DNA of 64,000 nucleotides from Psettodes erumei. Lineage: Eukaryota; Chordata; Actinopteri; Pleuronectiformes; Psettodidae. Positions 47,201-60,120 of the stretch are shown here, piece by piece (the stretch's first letter is position 1; the number at the start of each line of letters is the position of its first letter). The DNA lies in NCBI GenBank assembly GCA_016785225.1, contig JAFBJZ010000958.1:905001-969000 (forward strand), read 5' to 3'. The position numbers and the translations under genes are program-made. Below the pieces are notes generated by a model, which did not search any database, was not told the DNA's origin, and saw nothing but the letters and a program-made list of their open reading frames with translations.

Positions 47201-50200
47201 AGGTGAAGTAACAGGAGACGCTGGCCTCAGGTTCGCCATGACCCAGTTCTGTCCGCATGTTGCCTGGACAGTGTTGGCGGAGAGGAGGAGGAGGAGGAGG
47301 ACGAGAGAGGAGATGGACAGGTGACAAAAGCGTGATGATTGAACCAGAGAGTTGAATAAACTTGTGTTGCCCTGTACTTTATACCCTCAAACCTGTATTA
47401 GCAAGAGTTTTTTCAACTACTACACATAAAAGTGATTTTTAACCATGGACTTGTTTCTCCTTTCCAAAGCAATATAATTCGTTGAAGCAGTCTTTGTATT
47501 ACTTTTCCTTTCGGCTCCACAATTTGGCAAGTGCTGCTGTCCTGCGTTTACAAATGAGGATAACAGTTTCCTCTCCTGAAAATGATCAGGGAGCCAGTGT
47601 CGGTGTCCAATGCTCTTTGTGTAAATAAAATCGAAGAGCCTTTTTCCAACCGGAAATTCTTAAGCCTTTAGACATTTCATCTGTCAGCTAAAGCAGCTTA
47701 GTGTGAGAGAACAAAAATAGGACAATGATGAACAGAAACTGGTCAGGGGATGGGGATAATCATCGCTTTAAATCTTCATTCTTACATTTCAGAGAGCAAC
47801 ATTTAATGGTACGGCTGAGTGGAGAGAGGAGCTGTGGAAAACAAAGAATGGAGCCTTTATAGACAGAAATCCGACCTGTCTAACGTGGAACAGGTAGATA
47901 AGAAATTGTCTTTCTGAAAAGAGTCAAATCAGACTCCACAGGCTTCCACAGGACTCCATCCTTGGCTCACTTCTCTTTAATTTATACAAAAATGACTGAC
48001 ATAAAATATATTTATGTCCAGTAGAACTATTTCATTTTTCCTGCTAGTCTGATGCAGCACGGTTGGAAAACACATTCAAAAAAGATTCTGTTATTATTGT
48101 GAAATGTGTCAGAAGGTGAATGGACAGTGTCCATGGACAGTGGATGGGCAGTGGACAGACTCCAGAAGTCAAAATAGCCCAGCTTTTATGTTCTTGCCTC
48201 TTATCTAATCACAACTGAAATTTTTAATCCAAAGCCCTGAAGAAAACAAACAATCAAGCATGTGTATAGACCCAATGTACAGTAATCGTATTTATTACAC
48301 AGAGTTTCCCGCTGCAGCTTTGTGTGGGGGTATAATCCTCAAACTTTGCCCTTGGCTCCGCTGTTACCGTAAGCGTGCATCCATTAGGCAGCCGGTCAGT
48401 CTCCACTGTTCGTCTGTGGGCCAGTGCTCTGGATCTGTGCCTCATTTGCATGATAAGAGAGAAGTGCATGATGGTCGGGAGATTGTTGCTGTGACGACGC
48501 AGAGGAGGCATATGGCTCCTTCAAAGAGTCCTGGGGGTGTCAGGATAGGTGGAAGCTCTCGCTGAGTGTAATGTGTGTGCGCGTGGTTAGGGGAAGGAAG
48601 ACAAAAAAAAGGAGCGAGAAATGTGTCAACAGCCTCCCCACACCCCCAGCCTCCTCACTCGATCCGTATTGGAAAAACAGCCGCTCAGGAATTTATGATC
48701 AAGGATTCTGCGCTGACAAAAAAACAAAAACAACTCAAAAAGTAGAGGAGGAAGGCTGTCGAACACAAAATGTCTGTACACAAAAACACAGTCAGGGCAA
48801 TTTGTGTGGGAGGGAAAGTTGCCCACACTTCATTCGTTAAAGATTTTTCAAATGGCTGAGGCGCTGCTGTTTTGGACCCAGAACAATGACTTTCCTATAC
48901 ATCTGAAACAGCACCGTCATTGCCTGCCTCATGCTACTCCGCATTAACACAAACCATTATCATAAAAGTGCTTTTATTTTCTTTAACCCTCATACAAACA
49001 CATGCACGCCGCTGTTGTTTTCCACGGTCCACTGAGGGCAAAAACAATGCGGGGCCTGTGTTTGTGAACAAGAACATGCGCCGCCCTCAGACTCAGAGAG
49101 CAGCTGGCAGCGCCATCAAACATTCATGAGAGAGATGGAAAGACTGCGAAGGACAGCGTGGACCCAGGGACACAGAAAGGAGAGGCAGAGACGGAGCCTG
49201 CAAAGGTTAATGGGACTTATCTGCATTAACTTTGAGCTGCTGCTGTCTGTTTTTTTTTTGTTTTTTATTTGCAGGCCGTGTGCGAGGTTGGTGGAGGTGT
49301 GCCGCGATCGAGAGTCTGTCATCAGGGATGCTGCTGCTCTGTCAGGTCTGCAGCCGCTGCTCGGTTCAGTGTAGCCGAGAGAGGCTGGCCGCTTTTACAG
49401 TGCAGAACGTTTTTACACTTTCATCAGGATGTTCTGAGCCCAGCGTCCCAAAGCCCAAGTAAGAGCGCCTGTAATTCTGCTCCTTGGGTTTGTTAAGTCC
49501 AGAGAGTACTACCGTACGCATGTAAATGTGTGTTGGCAGTTTCCACGGAGACTAGACTTTAGCAGAAAAAAACAACACATTACAGTGTGCTCGACCTGAC
49601 CTGCAACTCCCATCATATCGCCTCACTCCCTGAAGACGGGCAAGTGAACATAGCGAGTTGGATGAATGGCAGCCGACTTGACGTCAGCCGAACTGGCGAA
49701 TTCCTCAGGTGTGATTGACGCTGGAAAGGAAAATAAAAACCCGCTCCGTCTGTGCAAGCCGCCTCTTCGATTGCCGGGGCCTTCGGAATCATCTCTGACA
49801 GCCTGATCACGGTCGCGCACGACGAGCAGAGATGAGCCTGCCGCCAATGAAACCGTGCTTCTTCTTTGTTTGGAAAGGCTGAGCAAAAAGGAGAGCGTTG
49901 CGTCATCGGTTGCGACAGCACTGTAGGGATGTGAATGTGTGACAAGCCTGTGGTCTGGGAGCAAACGTGAAGCATCCCCTTCTCTGCTACCTTTGAACTA
50001 GTTGTCAGGCATATCGGGAAAAAACCTGGTGGGCCGTCACATTGGTAGCTACTGTTAGTTTGTTTCTCACCATTGCTAAGGAGGGTAAAAATTATAGTCA
50101 TATCTCCATCGATTCATACAGAATTGAATTTTGAACAGTTTGATCATGCTAGAGGACTACGAGTTACACTTCAGATCAGGCAGCGAGGTAGACCCTGTTC

Positions 50201-50739
50201 TGAGTGCCATTTCAGTTACAATATGAATGCAGATGTGTTATATTGCAGCAGACCCAGGAGCAGCTGTTTCTAACCACTTAATACTGTATACAGTTAGTTC
50301 AGGTCAGTGGAAAGTGGAGCAGCTTTGTGTGATTTTTCTTGCACGAGCCCCCGTACAGCTCTCTACAGCCTCTCACATAATTGTTCCATCATTTTCGACA
50401 GCTTCTCCTTTTTAGAGCTTGGACCTGCAACAGTCCAAGCAGCGTGTGTCTTGACGGAAGTGAGAACCTTCAGAGTGGGGTTGCAGAAGTTTCCGTGTTT
50501 CTCTCTCGCCTGCAGCTCCTCCTCACAGAAATGTGCTTCTTTTGTCCGGGCCTCACCAAAGACACGAAGGGGAAAAGGGCACGAGCTGAGCATACGCCCG
50601 CACGGCGCCTGCCATGATCGAGAGTGCCGTGAAGTAAAACCCGTGCCCTTGGACCCGCGGGCCGGGGGGGGGGATTGAGGTCAGCTTGTGTGTGAGTGTG
50701 TTAGTGTGTGTGTGTTTGTCCACGGCAGGGAGAGGAACA
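44226..50739. other. Intergenic: no gene recognised
   Basis: About 6.5 kb. Frames such as those at 44550-44942 and 45286-45612 are open but have no family resemblance. A GA tract lies at 46219-46234 and a degenerate TGGACAGTG tandem near 48121-48160. A splice-like acceptor at 49274 precedes a short open stretch with no recognised homology. Confidence 0.45.
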
Positions 50740-50835
50740 TCTTAGAAAGTTAGAGCGATTAGCCGCGTCAGTGTGCTAATGCTGGCCCATATCTGCCATT
50801 GATCCTAATCAGCCATATGTTCCCAGAAAGGGAAG
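50740..50835. promoter_or_regulatory. Candidate conserved non-coding element
   Basis: Contains GAGCGATTAGCCGCG, GTGCTAATGCTGGCCC and GATCCTAATCAGCCATATG within 90 bp: several TAAT/GATTA homeodomain-like cores with no repeat or coding signature. Confidence 0.3.
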
Positions 50836-53800
50836 CTCCACAGTGGTTACATGCACTGACCAGGATAAAGCTGTGTGTATTTACAGTGATGCACTGCTAT
50901 TTACAGTCTGGGTGCTACTTTATCTGGCCAGCCGTGTATGGCACAGTACAGTAATAGACCTAATACTAATGCTGGTCCTTGTTCTGGTGACTGTACAGCA
51001 GCCTCTACAGTATGGTGCACTTTCCCTCCCAGGTATCCTCGCCGCAGGCGCCGGGACAAAGGTGTCTCTAATGGAGGTTTTCAGAGGTGATGATGATGAC
51101 AAATGTTCTTACAAATCAGCCGTGACTAGAAACAGGGTGCATCACGGCCCGTGTTATTACAAAAATAGAGTGCGTGTGTTTGTGTGTACGAGCCATGCTT
51201 TGCATATTAGCCCAGATGGCCGAGAAAGGCCTAGTTGAGCCCTGCCTGTTCTGGCTGGCCAGGAAGCAGAGAGGTTCGCTCCCTCCCTCCATCTGCTCGC
51301 GCTCGGCGGAGTCTCCATTGCGCCGCACTAGCAGGGCAGTTATTAGCCGGCTGGGTCTCAGGGATGACAGTAATTAAGAGATGAGATGGACTTGCGTAAG
51401 TCCTCCAGGAGCCGGCAGACGGCTGTGGCATCCCGACTCCCCCCGCCCCCTCTGGCATCGGGGACCCGTCTCGCCTCCAACAGCCGTTCTGTTTATATAG
51501 CAGGTCAGAGAAAACAGGGCAAAACAGAGTAGCACAGATCTACATTCCACTACAGTTTCCCTCAATGTCACCCACAGTTGTTTCTGTCAAAACTGTCACA
51601 TGCTACTGTACGTGTAATCTAACATTGTATCCAGGGCCATGTTGACCCGCTATGGGGCCCTGATGCCAAAATGAGTAGTAGCCCCCTGTTGAACCCCTGT
51701 TTCTGTCTTTATATTATTTGTGTATTAGTTAATAACTCTTAATTATTATTTGGTAATTTGATTAAGCACAGGTTTGCACATTAAACTCCAATTCTTTTAC
51801 AATATAGAGCCTCAAGATCGTGTCTTTCTTGAAAAGTATTATCATTTTAATCCATATCGTGCCCCCCCCCCAAGTTTCTGATAAAACACAACTATTTCAC
51901 AGTGATGAGCTAATTCTCTCATGTGGGGTGGGTTGGAATCAGTGCAGCATTAAATTTGACTGAATTCCATGATTAGCCACGTTACAAGGAGCCAGTACAG
52001 GCAGGGAAAAGGTTCATGCCCTAAAATATCTCCATGAGAACAATCATGAAGGAGCAATGTGTTCGACGAGAGCGATGATGGACACTTAAGTGGGCGTTTG
52101 AGAGAAAAAGTGGAGCGGGGAGAGAAGAGTAATTTTTCTGTGGGATGAGGGCGACGTGAGGTATTTCTTGAGCAGATTCCCAGTCGATGACAGAGTAACT
52201 CCAGCACCCAAAGGTGAACGCAGTAAATCACGGAGATGGCGGTGCGGAAAGTGCAGCGTACATTTTTCTTTATCGTTTGACACAGAGTTTGAGGCGAGAT
52301 TCCGCCTGCTGCTACAGCTCCAGTCGCCCCCTCCCCTCCGGTCTCTTCATCTGCGGGGCTGCATCCATACTGGTCAGCTGAGCAAACAAGCCGGCTCAGT
52401 GCATCTCGGAGTCCGACGCGGACGGACAGAAAATCCCATCAAGTCATGTTTCACCTTGTTCAAAGACAGAGAGCGGTGCAAGAGGAGCCGCTGCTGAATA
52501 CACAAGCAGATATCACGCATTGTAAAGAGCTGCAGGACAAAAGCTGCAATCAATCTCCCATCAGCTCTGACAATAGCCATTCTTTGCTAACTTTATTAAC
52601 ATGATGAGATCAGTGAAGCCAGTGATTGCACAACCAAAGACAAAAGTGTGTGTAAAATTGAAATTGGGTGTGAGTTGCCCCCTTTTTAAAAAAATATATT
52701 TGAACCTATGGGGTTCAGCTGAAAGGAAGATCAGATAGCCTACTTGTTAACGATGCACAGTCGCCGGCTGTGCGTGTGTGTGTCTGTGTGCGTGTGTGAC
52801 GTCCTGTAGCGAGGGCTACTCTCGCAGCTTTGACCTTTCGGCCGCGGCCCCCACCTGACTTCCTTTCTCATTTCCTTTCCTAATATGAGGAAACCCTGCG
52901 CACATTCCAGCGGCCACGACGGCCGCCGTTGGGCGTGACGGCACTTAATCCGCGCGTGTGTGCGCACAAGCGCACAAGCTCACTAATGGACTTGTGTAAG
53001 AGGCTCAGAGCTACACTTGGCTGCCGTTTTAAGTGATATGTAACCCCTTCTTCCCCCACACTGCTGGCTACTGATGGTGACACTCGCATTTTTCAGTGAG
53101 TTTAAATTAGATGGGATTGCTGGAGAGATGATGGATGCTACAAACAATTAGGAAACAAGCGTGTGGTCTCTCCTTAGTGCTAGCTAACTTGTTTGTGTCC
53201 AGGAAGTGCTGGAAAAGAACAACTGTAGATCAAGACTGGCAACATGCGGAGATTTTTGAATGTCAGATCTCCTGTCAAAGTTCTGTACCTTTGATGCTGA
53301 CCCTGACGTATTATGATTTCAACATTTGCATGTGGCAAGTCTGTTTGACATCGGACATGTGCAAAAAAAACAATCAACACCTAAAATGTGACCTCAACAG
53401 CAGGGGAAAGAGACTGCGATATAAAGAATTTAAGGAGCGTCCTTCATTAAAGACAAACATCCTTGAGAGCTTCATTGTAAATATATTTAAAAAATAAGAT
53501 TTGTTTTTTTTCCCTTACAAATGTTTGGAATACCAGTTTGATGGATGTGTCCATTTTTCAGAACTATTTGGGGGCAGCTCTATCCGACAAACATATTAAA
53601 CATCTTTATTGGAAGTCATCCTGGAATTCACATCCAAAGGGTTTTTTTGTTGTTTTTTTTTGCAGTGTACCGACTTGCAGGAAACTAGTCTAACCATCTG
53701 TAGGTTCTCCCCATGTCTCTCACCTCTTAGTGATGGGGAGATTGGTGAAATGTGCTATTCCAGCTCCATTTTTACCTTTTCTGCTTTCAATGCTGAAGGC

Positions 53801-54529
53801 AGCATGACGACGTCTCCCCACAGCTCACGGTGTCCACTCGGCTGCGCTGCAGGTCCTCAGTCTATTTGAGGTTTATGTGTAGGCCGGGATGGCGATTGTT
53901 CATAATATATTAACCTCTCTCAGTGCTCCGGGTCCTGCATATACGCTGCACATGTAGGAGGGTGTGAGAGAGAGAGAGGGAGAGGGAGGGAGGGCGTGTA
54001 TGTCCATGCATCTCTTACATAACTTCTGACTTCATATTTCCACACGGCCACAATCGTTTCTCTCTCTCCGTCCATCACCGCTCGGCCATCGCCGTGTATC
54101 CACCGGGGCTTTAAATACAGATTCCAGTGGAATTACCTTAACGCCCAGATCACCTCACCACCGCCACCAGCCCAACAACACACACACACGCATCCTCCCC
54201 AGCCCCCCAGCACACATTATCCCCCCACTTTAATCCCAAATCCCCTCGAGGTCAATCAAAAAGTTCCAGGTCACAAAGTTACGATGCTGGGGCGAGCATT
54301 GGTATCCTACTCTTCCCACCGGCTGAGGATTACACTGGCTGACAAGGGGTGGGGGGCTTGTCTCTGGTGGGGACAGTTGCTGTGGGTCAGATATGGTTGA
54401 CTGAATTACCCTTCGTTACACACAAACGCAAATACCGCACAAGCGCACACAAGCCTCCTCATTCTTCTCCTGTCTTTATCTTCTTCTCTTTAAACGTTGC
54501 TTCACTGGACCACGTCAGCTGCTGAATTG
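50836..54529. other. Intergenic: no gene recognised
   Basis: Includes TG tracts near 52770-52800 and CA-rich sequence near 54180. A 120-codon frame at 53135-53497 has no recognised family. Confidence 0.45.
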
Positions 54530-54660
54530 GACCTTATTATCCTACCTTTTACTGCTGTCATTTTGGTTATGAAAATGATAAGATATGCCTGCATTAGCAC
54601 AGTAACAAAGTGATAAATGGGATGATGGCCTGCGGAGCCTTTTTTCTGACCTGCCACCTT
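54530..54660. promoter_or_regulatory. Candidate conserved non-coding element
   Basis: Block with GTCATTTTGGTTATGAAAAT, GCATTAGCACAG and AAGTGATAAATGGGATGATGG. It lies in otherwise repeat-poor sequence. Evidence is texture only. Confidence 0.25.
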
Positions 54661-56909
54661 GATGGCTAAGGTTCGGTTCATTTCAGCCGTCTAAAACGGC
54701 TCAGCAAAGATTTCAGAAAGTCCCGGTCGTGGTTTTTAAAACCCATATTAAGTGTGGGTTGGAGACAGGATGCGAACAGCGGTCTCTGGGTTCAAAGTTA
54801 AGAAACTCTGTTACGAAATCCAGACTATGTTCATAGATCACCACTGTACAACAGTGACCGTGCTAAGTTGCTGATGGTAAGATTCAGAGCATAATTCTGC
54901 TTACTGATTCGCATGTCTCATTCAGATGATTTATGTTCTCATTTACCGTGCTCCCTCACCTCCTCAACCCCTCATTTTCTTTCGCTTCGTAGCTCTCCCT
55001 GGAGCGCCCCCCACCCCCGTACGACTGCGCCCCGCGGGGCTAAGGCAATAAATGCTCTCAACATTGTCGCCAACAGGAGCAAAACGTAGTCAGATCTTGT
55101 CCTTGCGCGGGACCACGTCACGAGAGCACAAACACCTGTGACGCACACGCTCTCATCGAGGCTTGCCCTCTTCCAGCCTGACAGGAATAGCGTGTGTTTT
55201 TTTCCCTTCACCCTGGTTGCTTTCATCTCCTCATAGGTCAAAAAAAAGAGAGGAGGGGGTGCTCGGGGAGGGCATGTAGATGGAAGGGGAGATGGCGAGA
55301 GCACAACGGGGCTCTAATTCACCTGTTTTGATGCCCATTCATGTGCTAATGTGGAATTTCATGAAATAAATGTCGCGCGGATGAGGCGTATGCTACAAAC
55401 AGGATGTGCATGTGTGCGTTACAGTGTGTGAGCGGGAGGCACTTTGTGTTTGCGTGGGAGTCCGTGTCCGTGTACTGCCACGCTTAAGAGTCATCCTCAC
55501 TTTTCCATGACGTGCTTGTTCCAGCCGTGGCGGCTCAAGTGGTGTGTTTTTCTTGTCGAGGAGCTGACGAGCACACGAGAGGGGGTCACCTATGCCGGTT
55601 CGCACTTTTCGTGTGACCGAATGCGCACGTGCAGAGGGAACCCACTGAGCGGTTTGGGTTTCTAACTGCACGTGATTTATGGCTTGTTGAGATGAGAGAG
55701 TTTCTGGGACAGGCCACCCAGAGTCAGAGGTCAGGGGAACATCTGTGGCTCGAAAAGGAACCTTGACCCACTTTTACACATCTTCTAAGATACTGCCTCA
55801 GTGAAGGTGAGGGATCTCGAGGTCATAAATCTGGCCTTCACTTTTGCTGGAGGGCAAACTGAATTATCAGGACATTTGTTGTAGACCAGGGGTGGGGGAT
55901 GTCCAGTCTCTAACATTCAGTGACGCAGTTTGAGCCAATTCATAAGTACAAACAAAATAAAAATTCTCACAACAGCAATGAATTGTTCTGCAATAAAGGA
56001 CATAGTAGATTGTCCTTTAGGGTGGTCCCCTTGAGCGGCATCCCTGTCGGGGCCGTGGTCATGGTGAACACAACACGCACGTAGCTCTAACACGTCCTCG
56101 CTGACGTGCACCGTGATGACTTTCTAGACAAGAGAAGTCCATGGACGAACTGGAACTTTTTTGTTGAAGTCGAAGACAAGCCTGTGTGTCTTGTTTGCTG
56201 GAGAAGTGCTGGCAGTCATTAGGTCATTACAACTGGAAACAAGCTGAACTGGATTTGTTGGAAGGACACATGCCTAGATATGGTTAATGTATTTTGTTGG
56301 CGTTTATGGCAAAGTAGCCCAAACCTGCAATGAAACAACAAACACAACAAGCTGTTTCTGCACACGGTATCACTATTTGACACAAAGGAGGAGTTTCTGT
56401 TGTTGCAAGCCAAGCCGTGCGTGCTGTGGCAAATGCAACAGGAAAATGGGGAATGCCGCACGTCTTCTCATTCTGCATGCACAAAGGCCTGCTGGGAAAT
56501 CTGAATATGAATATATATGAGTAACTCCCTCGGGCATTCCGTCAGAGGTTTCAGGACATGATAAGCAAACAAAAGGAGCTGAACATATTTGCCACGTCAT
56601 TAAAAGCACGGACGACTGATGTGCCCGACAGCCCTCAACACGAAATCTGCAAAACAACGATGAGCAACAGTTGGTGCAAAAGTTCTTTTCTTGCGAGGAC
56701 TCGATTCTGCTCGGGACCGACTTAACTAAACCCAGAAAACCAGCTGCAAACATCATCATCATCATCTCTACCATGTGATGCCTCGCCAAAGAGACACAGT
56801 TCCAACCATCACATTAGAGACAATAGTGTGATATATGTTTCACAATTTAATACAGCCCTTGAAGAATAAAAAGTATAAAAATTGAAATGGCCCTTGATAG
56901 GAAAAAGGT
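54661..56909. other. Intergenic: no gene recognised
   Basis: A further candidate element with GATGCCCATTCATGTGCTAA lies near 55330-55375. No coding exon was seen. Confidence 0.45.
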
Positions 56910-57205
56910 TTTCCACATCTGGTACAGACATTCACGTTCCTCTGAGAATGACTTCTAATAGCTTTGATGATCCCCTGACTTTTCTTCGTCTCTGACCATA
57001 AGGTCCAAATTCTGAGTTGCCCAATACTTTATGACCTAACACCTGTAAAATCAGTTACACTCCTGTCGGCCACAGCTGGACTTCATGCTAACTAGAAAAT
57101 CCTAACACTCACAACTAAGATGGTGAGCAAACATTGGCATTGTGAGCACGTTAGCGTGCTTGACTTAGCGGCGACTCTAGTGGGTCCTTGGACTTTTAGT
57201 CTTGT
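56910..57205 (+). repeat. Dispersed GTTAGC-type repeat, long copy A
   Basis: Ordered words GGTACAGACATTCACGTTCC, GATGATCCCCTGACTTTTC, TTTATGACCTAACACCTGT, AACTAAGATGGTGAGC, CATTGTGAGCACGTTAGCG and TGGACTTTTAGTCTTGTTA match a repeat widespread in percomorph genomes. No protein is encoded. It aligns in order with the copy at 59430-59735. Confidence 0.7.
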
Positions 57206-59429
57206 TATTAGATCGGTCATCCTGCGGCTGTGAGTTCTGATGTGTTCAAGCTGCAGCTGTGATGCATGCGCAGTCTATCAGAGAAGCAGCGACAAAATGA
57301 CAGGGGCCGCGAGTTTACGCCCCATCTCATCTCCCGACTCCGCTCGGGGCTAGCAGCTCGCGTTAGCTGCTACCAGGCCACGTTAGCTGCTACGAGTGCA
57401 CCCAGGAGAATCTCAAACCGAGCTGTCAGCAGTTGATTTGCACCGAGTGTTGACGTGGAAAAAAGGATGCATTTTGTGTGCAAGGCTAAATCGGTGCAGC
57501 CCTCTTCAGTGAGACCCCAAGGTCGGGGTCAGACCACAGCTGCACCAAGGGGCTGCGAGTTGTTTAACCAGAGACATTTGAGCTCTCAAGTACCGTTGTA
57601 CCATCAAGTATGAACTTAGTTACAATAAAGCTATGTGGCACAGACTTATCCTGGTTTTAAACAAAAGTTTAAAAAAAATAAAGTACACCTCTGACCCCTG
57701 ATAGTGTTCACTGCAGAATCCTGAACAGCTGGTCTCCTCTGGAGGCAGTTTCATTGTTGAGCACATGACTGCAGTAGTCTTTGCCATTAGAAAGCATTCA
57801 GTGTTGTTGTTTACCTGTATTTGCAGGCTATTACTGGTGATTTCGTTTTGGACTTGTCACCGTGTCACCTGTTGCTTTCTCGGCTCTCGGCCCAGCTGCC
57901 TGTCTGGTTAGTGAAAAGCTTGCAGCTGGTAGGGGGGCCACCGGTACTGAGCTGGACACCTGTTGTATTAACTTTTGCGTGACGCTTTAAAATTCAGATA
58001 AATTGGCGAGAAGTGAGGAATTGATGACTGACTGTTCCTGGACAAAAACTTTGGTTTAATCTAAGTGGTTCGAAAGTATGATGTCACTGGAATAAAATGT
58101 TTTGGTTTTTTTCCCCCCCCCACTAACCAGTCATGTGAAAAGCTGCAGTGATACTGAAAACACACAACACTGCTCATTAAAACTTTATTCGGGGGTCAAT
58201 GTTCCCTTTGTAGATCAAATCTATTTACATAGTGTTCGGGAGAAAAGCCCTGTAGAGAACCCGGTTTCATTACTTTTGACAGGTGGAGAGAGAACTGTCA
58301 CAGAAATTTGCAGAGCATAAAATAAGCAGCCTTTGTTTTATGCCTGTTGCCGACATGCAGTTTAAATTAGGCGACATCTCTTTGAAGTCACCCTCCACGT
58401 TTCAATCAGGAGGAAGAAATTCCTTCAAATGCGTTCTGCTCATCCAATTACAGCGTGGCCTTCACAGACAGGCTGGGGAAAAGGGAATATTGCCATTTCA
58501 TCATTTACTTATCCTTACAGGGCCTTGTCACATTTGTGATTCACCTTGTTGCTGCACTCTTCATTTTTTTTTCTCCTTCAGACCACTTCTACTGAAGGCT
58601 GTCAGCCCACGTCAGACGTGTTTGTGAACCTCTGGGACGAGACAGCGCTTCACTCACAGCCTCCAGGGAGCCCGCTGTTGTTGTGCTTCCCAGTCCGTGA
58701 GCCTGCAGATATTTATTTCTGGCATTTGAAGGTGGCAGTGGGAGACTGACCGTAATTGAATTAGTGACACTGTAGGTAAAACCACAGAGGACTTCTGATA
58801 GCTGTGCTTGGGATGCACCAGAGACGTGCTGTCTCTGTCTATGCTCCATAATATTCCTCTGACGTGGTCACTTGATAAAGTCCACCAATGAAAAAAAGAG
58901 ATGTCATCAAAACCTAAACTTCAGAACTCAGAATATTGTAAACCAGTGTTATTTACACTTTACATGGCATTTTAGATGCAGCTGAAGCAGCGACAGAGCC
59001 TCACCCTGTCTGTGTATTTCCAGCACCAGTGGATGAAACTTGAACTTGAAAATTATTGATGAAAACCGAGTCAGCAGAGGCTACTTCAGACGAACACCAG
59101 AGAGTCTGTCCAAACTTCTCTGCCACAGCGGCTCCGAACGCAGTCCTCTCACCTCACAGCCGGGAGAAACTCGGAGAAGACCTGGGGGAACGCGACTTCC
59201 CAAAACTAATAAATTAACTGCAGAGTTTGTTCACTTTGGAGATTTAAAAAAAGAGTCTTGATAATGCTCCTCATTACTGTTAACCATGCGTAATGAGCTA
59301 CGTTCTCATGCAAGTGAGTTTTCAACCATGCCACAGTGTCAGACAGTCTGCTTCTTTGGTCCAGACTGAAATATCTCTTCAGCTATTATTTGCATAGTGC
59401 TAATTCTTGCTGCAACCATTCATGGTCTT
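57206..59429. other. Intergenic: no gene recognised
   Basis: Near 57355-57400 the word CGTTAGCTGCTAC occurs twice in 40 bp. The block 58320-58450 is unique-looking and low in repeats. No coding exon was seen. Confidence 0.4.
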
Positions 59430-59735
59430 ATGATGATGAATCCTGTTGACTTTGGTGATCCCCTCAACAACCACTTGACAGGCATTCATATCCCCCTCAG
59501 GATGAATCACTGGTGACCCCATCACTTTTTGTCGTAAGGTCAAGTTTTCCTTTCCAGCGCTTTCGTTTGTGACCAAAGACCTACAAAACTAATGGCATCT
59601 CACCAGTCTCAGCAGTGCCGTGTCTTTAGTGCTAACTGTCAAATGACGGAATGCTAAACAGTTCAACTAAGATGGTAAGCGTCAGACCTGCTAACCATCA
59701 TAAGGATAGCATTATCATTTCAAGCATATTAGCAT
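59430..59735 (+). repeat. Dispersed GTTAGC-type repeat, long copy B
   Basis: Shares, in the same order as copy A, GACTTTGGTGATCCCC, GGCATTCATATCCCCCTCAG, GTGACCAAAGACCTACAAAA, TTAGTGCTAACTGTCAAATG, CAACTAAGATGGTAAGC and ATTAGCATGC. Both copies are strongly diverged and have the same orientation. Confidence 0.7.
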
Positions 59736-59849
59736 GCCGCAATTTGCAGCAGCAGCAACTAGCCAGGATGTGTAAAGCAAGACAAAGGTGTTTATCGCTG
59801 TTTCAAACGGACACGGCATTACTGTTCATATAGCAATGACTGTGCATTG

Positions 59850-60120
59850 TCACAGCCTGCCCCCAGGGACTCTTTTGTGACTCTGTCTCCTGGTTTTCAC
59901 TCTTACTTCCTGTCTTTGGGATTGCCTCGCCCTTATGTGTTCCACCAGTGCCTTGTTATCGCTGCTTCCCTTGTGTATACAGGTCGTTGTCTTTACCTTT
60001 GCCTGGGTCAGTCTGTCCTTGCTGCAGCTCCTCTGTTTTCCCCTCTTGTCCCTTTGTGCACATTGTCCTGCTTTGTTCCCGGGTGTGATGCGCATTTGTG
60101 TCCTATAATCTCTGAAAAGC
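59850..60120 (+). repeat. Possible non-coding end of a fish transposon
   Basis: T/C-rich prose-like sequence (CTCCTGGTTTTCACTCTTAC, TCGCTGCTTCCCTTGTGTAT, GGGTCAGTCTGTCCTTGCTG) resembles a common teleost repeat end. It explains an otherwise unassigned 118-codon frame. The family is not named. Confidence 0.35.

Noticed and set aside
49274..49373. Acceptor-like TTATTTGCAG followed by an open stretch (RPCARLVEVCRD)
   Set aside because: No donor in a sensible phase and no recognised homology.
53135..53497. 120-codon ORF with IFKK end
   Set aside because: No domain or codon pattern to support it; AT-rich region.
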